Positions 1-5,949 of a stretch of DNA of 10,327 nucleotides are shown one piece after another. This DNA is from an uncultured Eubacteriales bacterium (GTDB lineage: Bacteria; Bacillota; Clostridia; Oscillospirales; UMGS1783). The notes under the pieces are model-generated. The model worked only from the letters and a program-made list of their open reading frames with translations. It was not told the origin of the DNA and did no database searches. Position 1 is the stretch's first letter, and every line of letters starts with the position of its first letter. Both the position numbers and the translations under genes were made by a program. The DNA is taken from the NCBI GenBank assembly GCA_900555065.1, contig USJY01000026.1, forward strand, positions 1-10,327, read 5' to 3'.

Positions 1-520
1 GCAGCTCTCCGGCAGAGGCGCCAAGGCGCTTGGCCTGAGCGGGCTGGATTGCGCCCTGCTGCGCGCGCGCCGCCGTACGGACAGGGACCTCGGCCTTGTG
101 GGAGAGGTGACAGGCGTGGATGCGTCGGCCCTGGCCGGGCTTCTGGACCAGAGTTTTCTGCCCGTTGTCTCCACTGTCGCGCTGGGCGAGGACGGCGGCG
201 CGCTCAATATCAACGCGGACACTGCGGCCGCGGCTATTGCAGTAGCGCTCGGCGCGGACCGGCTGGCGCTGATCACCGATGTGAAGGGCGTGCTGCGCGA
301 TAAAAACGACGAGTCGACCCTTATACGTGCGCTGCATGTGGAGGAAATTGCAGACCTGATTGAAAGCGGAGTGATTGCGGGCGGGATGCTGCCCAAGATT
401 GACTGCTGCGCAGGCGCGGTGCGCGGCGGCGTGTGCGGCACGGCGATTCTCGACGGGCGCGAAAAACATGCGGTGCTCCGGCACCTGGCCGGCATCGGCG
501 GCGGCACGACCGTGCTGTAA
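1..520 (+). CDS. argB: Acetylglutamate kinase, C-terminal part (5' end outside window)
   Basis: ArgB phosphorylates N-acetyl-L-glutamate with ATP, the second step of the acetylated arginine pathway in the cytoplasm. The reading frame is open from base 2 with no start in sight and runs to TAA at 518-520, giving about 172 residues. The family is usually about 290-300 residues, so roughly the first 120 (N-lobe with the glycine-rich phosphate loop) lie upstream. Visible family features are the segment reading GLSGLD followed by LGLVGEVTGVD, the conserved NINAD motif, the ALITDVKGV strand, and the C-terminal GGMLPKIDCC block followed by ILDGR and a short glycine-rich end. These belong to the amino-acid kinase fold and its nucleotide site. 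No frameshift is seen. The neighbour argD on the same strand supports an arginine operon. The first base is a partial codon. Whether the enzyme is arginine-feedback-inhibited cannot be judged, because that depends on the missing N-terminal helix. Confidence 0.95.
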   Translation, partial: QLSGRGAKALGLSGLDCALLRARRRTDRDLGLVGEVTGVDASALAGLLDQSFLPVVSTVALGEDGGALNINADTAAAAIAVALGADRLALITDVKGVLRDKNDESTLIRALHVEEIADLIESGVIAGGMLPKIDCCAGAVRGGVCGTAILDGREKHAVLRHLAGIGGGTTVL

Positions 521-820
521 TTTCACCGCCAGGGTCCGCACGGGCGGGGCGGCAGATACGCCCTATCCATGCTGTTGTATTCCCGGCGGCGCAGGCGGCC
601 GGCGGCTGTCCCTGTGCGGCAGGATTTTGTGGCCTGTTTTTCCCGGTGCGTGTTGCGCTTTTTGCCGTTTTGCGCGCCGTTGAAGAGAACTTGCGCTTTG
701 GCCCGGCCTACGGATGCTTCCGGCGCGGTGCGCGGCGGTTTTATGGAACGATAGATGGAACAGCAAACGACTGCAAACAGAAACAGGAATGAATCCTAAG
801 TAAGACAAGGCGGTGTGACA
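521..820. other. argB-argD intergenic region, no gene supported
   Basis: The 300 bases between the argB stop and the argD start hold no frame with recognisable protein similarity; the short open frames here look like products of high GC content. The last 100 bases are clearly AT-richer than the rest. I looked for an ArgR-type operator, a T-box and a sigma-A promoter and found none good enough to call. A short CAGG/CCTG stem followed by five T (620-641) is too weak to call a terminator. The gap is long for two genes of one operon, so argD may have its own promoter here; that is inference. Confidence 0.6.
807..813 (+). promoter_or_regulatory. Ribosome binding site of argD (decides the start)
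   Basis: The AAGGCGG sequence is one mismatch from AAGGAGG and sits 7 bases before ATG at 821. An in-frame GTG at 815 lies immediately against this site, too close to be used, so ATG 821 is the likely start. Confidence 0.7.
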
Positions 821-2014
821 ATGGAAATGAATCTGGAAATCATGCGGAATATCGACGAACACTACGTCATGCCAACGTACGGCAGGAGCCCCGTCCTGTT
901 TGTGCGCGGCAAGGGCGCGAAGCTCTTTGACGCGGACGGGCGGGAGTATATCGACTTCGGCAGCGGCATCGGCGTCAATTCCCTCGGCTATGCGGACCGC
1001 AAATGGGTACGCGCAGTACAGGCGCAGGCAAAGCAGCTCGCACACGTCTCCAACCTTTACTATTCGCCGAACTATATCCTGCTCGCCGAGGCGCTGTGCA
1101 ATATCGCCGGTATGGAACAGGTGTTTTTCGGCAACTCCGGTGCGGAGGCCAACGAGGGCGCGATCAAGCTTGCGCGCAAATACAGCTTTGACAAGTACGG
1201 AAAGGGCCGCCACACCATAGTGACGCTGGTAAACTCGTTCCACGGCAGGACATTGACAACCCTGTCCGCAACCGGTCAGGACGTGTTCCACAACTATTTC
1301 TTCCCATTTACCGAGGGCTTCAATTTCGTGCCTGCAAACGATATTGCCGCGCTGGAGGCGGCGCTGGACGGTACGGTCTGCGCCGTTATGCTCGAGCCGG
1401 TTCAGGGCGAGGGCGGCGTGATGCCGCTCGACAGGGAGTTTTTCCAGAAGGCGGCGGCGCTTGCGGCGGAGAAGGATATTCTTCTCATCTGCGATGAGGT
1501 GCAGACCGGGACGGGCCGTACCGGTACGTTCCTGGCCAGTCAGCAGTACGGGGTGAAGCCGGATATTGTCACCCTTGCAAAGGGGCTTGGCGGCGGCCTG
1601 CCGATCGGCGCGTTTTTGTGCAACAAGAAGCTGGCCGGGGTGATGGGCAAGTCTTCGCACGGCTCTACCTTCGGCGGAAACCCCATCGCCTGCGCAGGCG
1701 CGCTTGCTGTTCTGGAGCGGTTGTCCGAGCCGGGTATGCTAGAGACGGTGGCGTCCCGGGGCGAGTATATCCGCGGCAAAATCCGCGGGTTTATGGACCC
1801 GCATATCGGCGATGTGCGCGGTATGGGCCTGATGATCGGCGTAGAGCTCGTTGGCGTCGAAGTTGCGGACCTGCTGACAAAGCTGCGTGAGAACGGGCTG
1901 ATCGCGCTTTCGGCAAAATCAGTACTGCGCCTGCTTCCGCCGCTGACAATTACAAAGGCGGAAACCGACAAAGGGCTCGCCGCATTGAAAAAGACGCTGG
2001 CCGAGCTGCCCTGA
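821..2014 (+). CDS. argD: Acetylornithine aminotransferase
   Basis: ArgD is a PLP enzyme that converts N-acetylglutamate semialdehyde plus glutamate into N-acetylornithine and 2-oxoglutarate, the fourth step towards ornithine and arginine. In many bacteria it also acts on succinyl-diaminopimelate in lysine synthesis. The product is 397 residues, normal for the family. It shows the class-III aminotransferase motifs in order (numbering from ATG 821): the phosphate-binding NSGAEAN loop (about 105-111), NSFHGRT (138-144) with the aromatic residue that stacks on PLP, EPVQGEGG (192-199), ICDEVQTGTGRTG (223-235) with Asp225 for the pyridine nitrogen, and the Schiff-base lysine Lys254 in TLAKGLGGG. 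GSTFGGNP follows at about 281-288. The start is set by the ribosome binding site at 807-813. The gene sits 300 bases after argB on the same strand and is closed by a strong hairpin 14 bases after its stop. GABA and ornithine aminotransferases are relatives, but the argB context and overall motifs favour ArgD. Confidence 0.95.
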   Translation: MEMNLEIMRNIDEHYVMPTYGRSPVLFVRGKGAKLFDADGREYIDFGSGIGVNSLGYADRKWVRAVQAQAKQLAHVSNLYYSPNYILLAEALCNIAGMEQVFFGNSGAEANEGAIKLARKYSFDKYGKGRHTIVTLVNSFHGRTLTTLSATGQDVFHNYFFPFTEGFNFVPANDIAALEAALDGTVCAVMLEPVQGEGGVMPLDREFFQKAAALAAEKDILLICDEVQTGTGRTGTFLASQQYGVKPDIVTLAKGLGGGLPIGAFLCNKKLAGVMGKSSHGSTFGGNPIACAGALAVLERLSEPGMLETVASRGEYIRGKIRGFMDPHIGDVRGMGLMIGVELVGVEVADLLTKLRENGLIALSAKSVLRLLPPLTITKAETDKGLAALKKTLAELP

Positions 2015-2028
2015 TACAAATCAATGCA

Positions 2029-2058
2029 AAAATGCCCCGCCGTACGGCGGGGCATTTT
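2029..2058 (+). terminator. Rho-independent terminator of argD, perfectly palindromic
   Basis: A perfect 30-base palindrome: four A, an 11-base GC-rich arm TGCCCCGCCGT, its exact complement, then four T. It starts 14 bases after the argD stop. The A tract on the left gives the other strand an equal T tract, so the same hairpin can also stop minus-strand transcripts coming from rsgA. Stem strength and T tract are clear in the sequence; two-way action is inferred from symmetry. Confidence 0.88.
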
Positions 2059-2365
2059 GTGTGCGGCAAAACCTGCTGCGCTGCTGGGCGGCAGATTACC
2101 TCACTCAGATGGATCCGTATGCTTACGTGTTGCGTCGTTAAATCTAACTATGCTCCAACTGAATAAGACGTTTAAAGCAATGCACGCTCAAAAGCCTTTT
2201 TCTTTCATATATGTGCAGTACGGTAATCGCGTCCCCAGCTGAGGTTGAGAGACTGTGTTCCCCTGCGCCCGGCCGCGCCGGGCCATGCTTTGCGCTGCCG
2301 CGCTCAGTTGGGCCGTACCGTGCCGTGCGTGGCAGCCCTCAGCCGGGAACCGTGCCTTTGCGCGG
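2059..2365. other. Convergent intergenic region between argD and rsgA, non-coding
   Basis: About 307 bases lie between the argD terminator and the rsgA stop. The first part (about 2100-2230) is markedly AT-richer than the rest of the window and has no convincing gene. The second part (2231-2365) is very GC-rich and carries a nested inverted repeat and a degenerate copy of the rsgA 3' end, listed separately. No tRNA-like cloverleaf or terminator with a T tract on the minus strand was found apart from the palindrome at 2029-2058. The rpe and thiamine pyrophosphokinase genes that often follow rsgA in Firmicutes are absent here. Confidence 0.6.
2234..2312. repeat. Nested inverted repeat (possible structured 3' UTR of rsgA)
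   Basis: The outer arms are CCCAGCTGAG at 2234-2243 and CTCAGTTGGG at 2303-2312; they pair over 10 positions with one mismatch that is a G-U wobble in the plus-strand RNA. Inside lies a perfect 7-bp hairpin with a 3-base loop (GCCCGGC 2267-2273, GCCGGGC 2277-2283), almost on the same axis. No T tract follows on either strand, so it is not a standard terminator. It may be a 3' UTR structure or a chance product of high GC. Confidence 0.4.
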
Positions 2366-2384
2366 CTACGCCCAGTCGGGCCGC
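2283..2384. repeat. Degenerate direct repeat of the rsgA 3' end
   Basis: Positions 2350-2384, which span the rsgA stop codon and its last codons, match 2283-2316 at about 27 of 35 positions with one gap. The two copies are about 67 bases apart. Most differences are transitions. The shared core includes CTTTGCGC-like and CAGTYGGGCCG segments. This looks like an old local tandem duplication that has drifted outside the gene. I aligned it by eye. Confidence 0.45.
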
Positions 2385-3421
2385 GCCTTGAGCTGCTCGA
2401 ACAGCGTACAGTAACTCTCATAACGGGAAGGGGCGACCGTACCGGACTGAACGGCTTCGCGCACCGCGCAGTCCTGCTCCTTTTGCAGGTGCGTGCAGGC
2501 GTTCCAGCGGCACTTGCCGAGACAGGGGCGAAACTCCGGAAAGGCATTTTGCAGGTCCTCTTTCCGCAGGGTGCGGCTGCGCAGTATGTCGAGCGAGGAG
2601 AACCCGGCGGTATCGGCAATATACGAATCCGGCGCGACGGCGAACAGCTCGGTGTGACGGGTTGTGTGCCGGCCCCGGCCCAGCTTTTCATTTACTGCGC
2701 CCGTTTCCAGCTGTTCGGGAAGCAGCCGGGAAAGCAGGCTGGATTTCCCGGCTCCGGAAAATCCAGCAAACGCGCTGATACAGCCGTGGGCGAGGCGCAG
2801 AATCTCCTCCAGGCCCGCGCCTGTTTTTGCGCTGGCCGCTACGACGGCGTATCCCGCCTTTTCATAAGGGGCGGCAACGCTGTCCGGCGCGCACAGGTCG
2901 CTTTTGTTCACAACGATGACGGGTTCGACCCCGCTGCAGGCGCACACGACGGTGAGCTTATCGGCAAACAAAAAGTCGGGCGCGGGTTTTGTGGTGGAAA
3001 GAACGATAAACAGTTTATCAAGGTTGGATATGGGAGGGCGCGCAAAACAGTTTTTGCGCGCCATAAGCTCTGTAATTACGCCGGAACCATCGGGCAGCGG
3101 TTCGATCCGCACCCGGTCGCCGACGAGCAGGATTGTCTTTTCCTTGCGGAAGATACCGCGCGGTTTGCAGGCATAAGTGCGCGCCTGCGTACGCACGTTG
3201 TAGAACCCGCCCATACTCCGCGTCACAAGCCCGAAAAAGCTGTCCGCAGGCGGTTGACAGGCTGCGTCTGCTTCTTCCGCGCCCGCCCTGCCTTGCGTTT
3301 CAGCTGCGGCGGACATGGAAGGCTGTTCCTGTAAATTCCCGCGCGGCGCTGACGACAACACGGCCGGCCGGCCGGCGCTTCGTGCGGCGTGTTCCATATA
3401 TCCGACGGCGTCACTGCACAT
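2366..3421 (-). CDS. rsgA: Ribosome small-subunit-dependent GTPase A (RsgA/YjeQ/CpgA)
   Basis: RsgA is a circularly permuted GTPase that acts late in 30S ribosomal subunit assembly, checking the decoding site and releasing itself after GTP hydrolysis. In the 351-residue product the motifs come in the permuted order: an OB-fold beginning near FFGLVTRSMGGFYNV (62-76), G4 NKSD (172-175), G1/Walker A GFSGAGKS (220-227), a G2-like GRGRHTTRH (248-256), G3 DTAG (270-273), and a C-terminal zinc knuckle with Cys304, Cys309, His311 and Cys318. The start at 3421 lies 7 bases from the pknB stop and has GGAGG 11 bases upstream (3433-3437), inside the last pknB codons, which suggests translational coupling. 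This start gives about 61 residues before the OB-fold, rich in Ala, Gly, Ser and Gln, that most RsgA proteins lack. Internal ATGs at residues 9 and 36 have poorer ribosome binding sites but cannot be excluded. It is the last gene of the operon. Confidence 0.95.
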   Translation of the reverse strand: MCSDAVGYMEHAARSAGRPAVLSSAPRGNLQEQPSMSAAAETQGRAGAEEADAACQPPADSFFGLVTRSMGGFYNVRTQARTYACKPRGIFRKEKTILLVGDRVRIEPLPDGSGVITELMARKNCFARPPISNLDKLFIVLSTTKPAPDFLFADKLTVVCACSGVEPVIVVNKSDLCAPDSVAAPYEKAGYAVVAASAKTGAGLEEILRLAHGCISAFAGFSGAGKSSLLSRLLPEQLETGAVNEKLGRGRHTTRHTELFAVAPDSYIADTAGFSSLDILRSRTLRKEDLQNAFPEFRPCLGKCRWNACTHLQKEQDCAVREAVQSGTVAPSRYESYCTLFEQLKARPDWA

Positions 3422-3427
3422 GCGGCG

Positions 3428-5194
3428 TTATGCCTCCGGTTCCGGCTGTTCCGGCTCCGGTTCGGTCTGCGACTGGGATTCGGACTGGGACTGACTGTTG
3501 GACTGCGACTGGGACTGGGATTGCGACTGCGACTGCGACGAAGAAGTCGGTTCCGGTCCGAGCGAAATGACGACGTATACCGAATACCCTTCCTCCACCT
3601 CTACGAGGGGGGAGGGCTGCTGCGATATAATCCGGCCCTTGGGGACGGTCGCGTCGTAGGCGGTGTCGCTGTACATTTTAAGGCCCAGCCGCGTAAGCTC
3701 GTATTCGGCTTCGCCTTCAGTCATATCGATCAGGCGCGGCACGGATACCATCTTCACATCCCTGCCGGAGCTGACATAAATGAACAGCGTGTCGTTTACC
3801 GACATCTCTTCGCCCGGCTCTGGCGAGCATTCGATAATACATCCGGCCTCGACCGTATCGGATTTGCGATCGATCTTCTCATGCTTGATTTCAAGCCGAT
3901 CCAACATCTCGATCAGCGAATCGTTGTATTCCGCGCCCACAATATTCGGGATGGGCACGGTGTCCGCGCCGGTCGAGACGGTCAGCACGATTTCCGTGCC
4001 CGGATCGACCATGGTTCCCGCTTCAAGGGACTGTTCAAAGATTACGCCGGCTTCAACATCGTCGTTCGGCTCTTCCTGTTTTGTGATCGTGAAGTTCTGC
4101 GAGATCTCGGCGTCGGCGATCACGGTGTCATATACCTGTTCGATAAAGCGCGGCACTTCGATCTGGTCGGGCGTTTTCTCGCCGCCGCTGGCCAAAAACC
4201 AGATGACGAGCCCAATGACGAGCAGGGCCGCGAGCACGCCGCCCGCAATGGCGATGATATTGCCCTTGGTCCAGAATTTCCCCTCCGCTTTATCCGGATC
4301 GGTCAGGCTCAGCACGTCCTGATCCTGCGGCAGTTCCTCCACAAGATCAAAATGGAATACGATCGAGGGGTCGGCCAGCACGAGCTTGAGGTCGTTTATC
4401 ATGTCGATGGCGCTCTCATAGCGCTTCTCCGGCGTTTTCATCATGGCGCGGCGCACAATCTGTTCCAGGCCGACCGGGATCATCTTATTGATCTGGCGAG
4501 GCTCCTTGGGCGTGGACTGGATTTGTTTAATCGCCACGCTGACCGGTGTGTCACCGTCAAAGGGCAGGGCGCCCGTCAGCATTTCATAGAGCATGACGCC
4601 GACCGAGTAAATGTCCGACTTCGCGTCGGTATGTTCGCCGCGCGCCTGCTCGGGGCTGATGTAGTAGACCGTGCCGATGGCCTTGTCGGTCATGGTGACG
4701 GTTTCAAACTTGGATATGCGCGCGATACCAAAGTCCATGACCTTGATGGTGCCGTCGCTTAGAATCATGATGTTCTGCGGCTTGATGTCGCGGTGGATGA
4801 TGCCGCGCTCATGCGCGTGCTGCAGGGCGCTTAAAATCTGCATCGTGATCTTGATCGCAATGGTGTAGGGGATGGCTTTCTGCGTGCGGATAAAGTCCTT
4901 GAGGGTGATTCCGTCTATGTACTCCATCACGATGTACTGCAGGTTGCCTTCAAACTCAAAGTCGATCACGCTCACGATATTGCGGTGGCGAAGCATGGAG
5001 ATGGCGCGCGACTCGTTGAGGAAACGACGCCGGAACTGTTCGTCCGCCACAAACTCGTCCTTGAGGATCTTGACCGCGACGTCGTTGCCGGTCACGCGGT
5101 CGGTCGCCCGGTAGACGACGGCCATGCCGCCGCTGCCGATCATATCCTCCAGCACGTACCGGTCTTTCAGAATGGTGCCGGTGTATCTATCCAT
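3428..5194 (-). CDS. prkC: Membrane Ser/Thr protein kinase with three PASTA domains (PrkC/PknB/Stk1 family)
   Basis: This is a eukaryotic-like Ser/Thr kinase that senses muropeptides or lipid II through external PASTA repeats and phosphorylates cell-wall, translation and metabolic proteins. The 588 residues comprise a cytoplasmic kinase domain (about 13-275) with glycine loop GSGGMAVV (20-27), Lys42, HRDIKPQN (134-141, catalytic Asp136), DFG (154-156) and activation-loop TVTMTDKAIGT (165-175), whose threonines are the usual autophosphorylation sites. A linker leads to one transmembrane helix (about 313-335), then PASTA domains at about 344-409, 411-477 and 483-547. A tail follows: a Ser-Gln repeat (551-576) and a Glu/Pro-rich end (577-588). 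All kinase residues are intact. AAGGAG stands 10 bases before the ATG, and the gene starts 19 bases after the phosphatase gene, its expected antagonist. Kinase, membrane segment and PASTA assignments are firm; the ligand and targets are inferred from the family. Confidence 0.96.
   Translation of the reverse strand: MDRYTGTILKDRYVLEDMIGSGGMAVVYRATDRVTGNDVAVKILKDEFVADEQFRRRFLNESRAISMLRHRNIVSVIDFEFEGNLQYIVMEYIDGITLKDFIRTQKAIPYTIAIKITMQILSALQHAHERGIIHRDIKPQNIMILSDGTIKVMDFGIARISKFETVTMTDKAIGTVYYISPEQARGEHTDAKSDIYSVGVMLYEMLTGALPFDGDTPVSVAIKQIQSTPKEPRQINKMIPVGLEQIVRRAMMKTPEKRYESAIDMINDLKLVLADPSIVFHFDLVEELPQDQDVLSLTDPDKAEGKFWTKGNIIAIAGGVLAALLVIGLVIWFLASGGEKTPDQIEVPRFIEQVYDTVIADAEISQNFTITKQEEPNDDVEAGVIFEQSLEAGTMVDPGTEIVLTVSTGADTVPIPNIVGAEYNDSLIEMLDRLEIKHEKIDRKSDTVEAGCIIECSPEPGEEMSVNDTLFIYVSSGRDVKMVSVPRLIDMTEGEAEYELTRLGLKMYSDTAYDATVPKGRIISQQPSPLVEVEEGYSVYVVISLGPEPTSSSQSQSQSQSQSQSNSQSQSESQSQTEPEPEQPEPEA
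3467..3544 (-). repeat. Hexanucleotide repeat encoding a Ser-Gln tail in the kinase
   Basis: A run of imperfect 6-base units (TCSCAG on the coding strand) encodes alternating Ser and Gln with single Asn and Glu interruptions, kinase residues 551-576. The unit is a multiple of three, so gain or loss of units by slippage would keep the frame and only change tail length. Confidence 0.85.
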
Positions 5195-5213
5195 TTGAAT
5201 ACCACTCCTTCAT

Positions 5214-5942
5214 TCAAGCGCAATGGATCAAAATAATGGTTATATTGTCACGCCCGCCCCGGGCGCAGGCTTCCTGTACCAGGACCTGGCAGGTCTCCTC
5301 GTCGCTGCGGCCTGTGGAGACGTAGGCGAACAGCTCTTCATCGCTGAAGTAGCCGTGCAGGCCGTCCGAGCAGAGCAGCAGGTGCTTTTTGCGCACATCC
5401 ACCTCGAACAGGTCGATCTCCGTGTGGTCGTCCGGGCCGAGGGAGCGGGTGATTACGTTGCGCTGGGGGTGCTTTTTCGCCTGGTCCTCGTCGATCTCGC
5501 CCATCTCCACCAGCTCCTGCACCACGGAATGGTCGCGGGTGACCTGGCGGCAGCGCTGGCCGTCAATCAAATAGGCGCGGCTGTCGCCCACGTTGGCGAC
5601 AACGCCTACGCCGCCGTTGAGAATGGCGGCCACGCAGGTTGTGCCCATGCCTGAGAATTCGCGCTGGCCGACGCTGTACTCGTACATGCGCGTGTTGATC
5701 TGTTCGATTGCGGACGCGACGAGACGGCCCGGCCGTGTCGCAAGTCTGTCCGGGTCGGCGGTGCGGATGGCCTGCTCAAACATGCTCGCGGCCATATTGC
5801 TCGCGAACTTGCCGGCCTTTGCGCCGCCCATGCCGTCGAACACGCCGGCGTACAGCGTGTCGTTTTCCGTATAGCCATAGACAAAGGTGTCCTGGTTCTC
5901 GGTGCGGACCAGCCCCTTGTCAGTCAAACCGGTTATCTGCAT
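5214..5942 (-). CDS. prpC: PP2C-family Ser/Thr protein phosphatase (PrpC/Stp)
   Basis: This is a metal-dependent (Mn/Mg) protein phosphatase that removes phosphate from the partner PASTA kinase and its substrates in the cytoplasm. The 242 residues match the compact bacterial PP2C size. Motifs in order: GLVRTENQD (10-18, Asp18), the metal-binding VFDGMGG (34-40, Asp36), SGMGTT (97-102), VANVGDSRAYL (115-125), TRDHSVV (135-141), NVITRSLG (162-169), CSDGL (191-195, Asp193) and GGRDNIT (229-235, Asp232). All metal-binding aspartates expected for the core site are present. There is no signal peptide or membrane segment. The start ATG lies 7 bases after the rlmN stop, so the ribosome binding site (a purine-rich stretch about 12 bases upstream) falls within the end of rlmN. 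The kinase gene follows after 19 bases, the usual phosphatase-kinase pairing in Firmicutes. Confidence 0.95.
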   Translation of the reverse strand: MQITGLTDKGLVRTENQDTFVYGYTENDTLYAGVFDGMGGAKAGKFASNMAASMFEQAIRTADPDRLATRPGRLVASAIEQINTRMYEYSVGQREFSGMGTTCVAAILNGGVGVVANVGDSRAYLIDGQRCRQVTRDHSVVQELVEMGEIDEDQAKKHPQRNVITRSLGPDDHTEIDLFEVDVRKKHLLLCSDGLHGYFSDEELFAYVSTGRSDEETCQVLVQEACARGGRDNITIILIHCA

Positions 5943-5949
5943 AACCTGT

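Noticed and set aside
618..641. CAGG/CCTG stem followed by five T after argB, as a possible terminator
   Set aside because: The stem is only 4 bp with a 9-base loop, too unstable to call.
740..806. Possible ArgR operator or promoter before argD
   Set aside because: No symmetrical TGAAT/ATTCA pair and no acceptable -35/-10 pair at usual spacing were found.
563..1660. A 365-codon open frame on the minus strand opposite argD
   Set aside because: Antisense shadow of argD with no motif; argD carries all PLP-enzyme residues.
2188..2691. A 167-codon minus-strand frame reaching beyond the rsgA stop
   Set aside because: Most of it overlaps rsgA in another frame and it has no protein features; the part beyond rsgA is just open by chance.
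3467..3544. Hexamer repeats as a CRISPR or minisatellite outside genes
   Set aside because: The repeat lies inside the kinase reading frame, has no spacers, and encodes a regular Ser-Gln tail.
3389..4762. A 457-codon open frame on the plus strand opposite the kinase gene
   Set aside because: It has no recognisable motif, starts with a low-complexity Leu/Arg run that mirrors the Ser-Gln repeat, and the kinase on the other strand is unmistakable.
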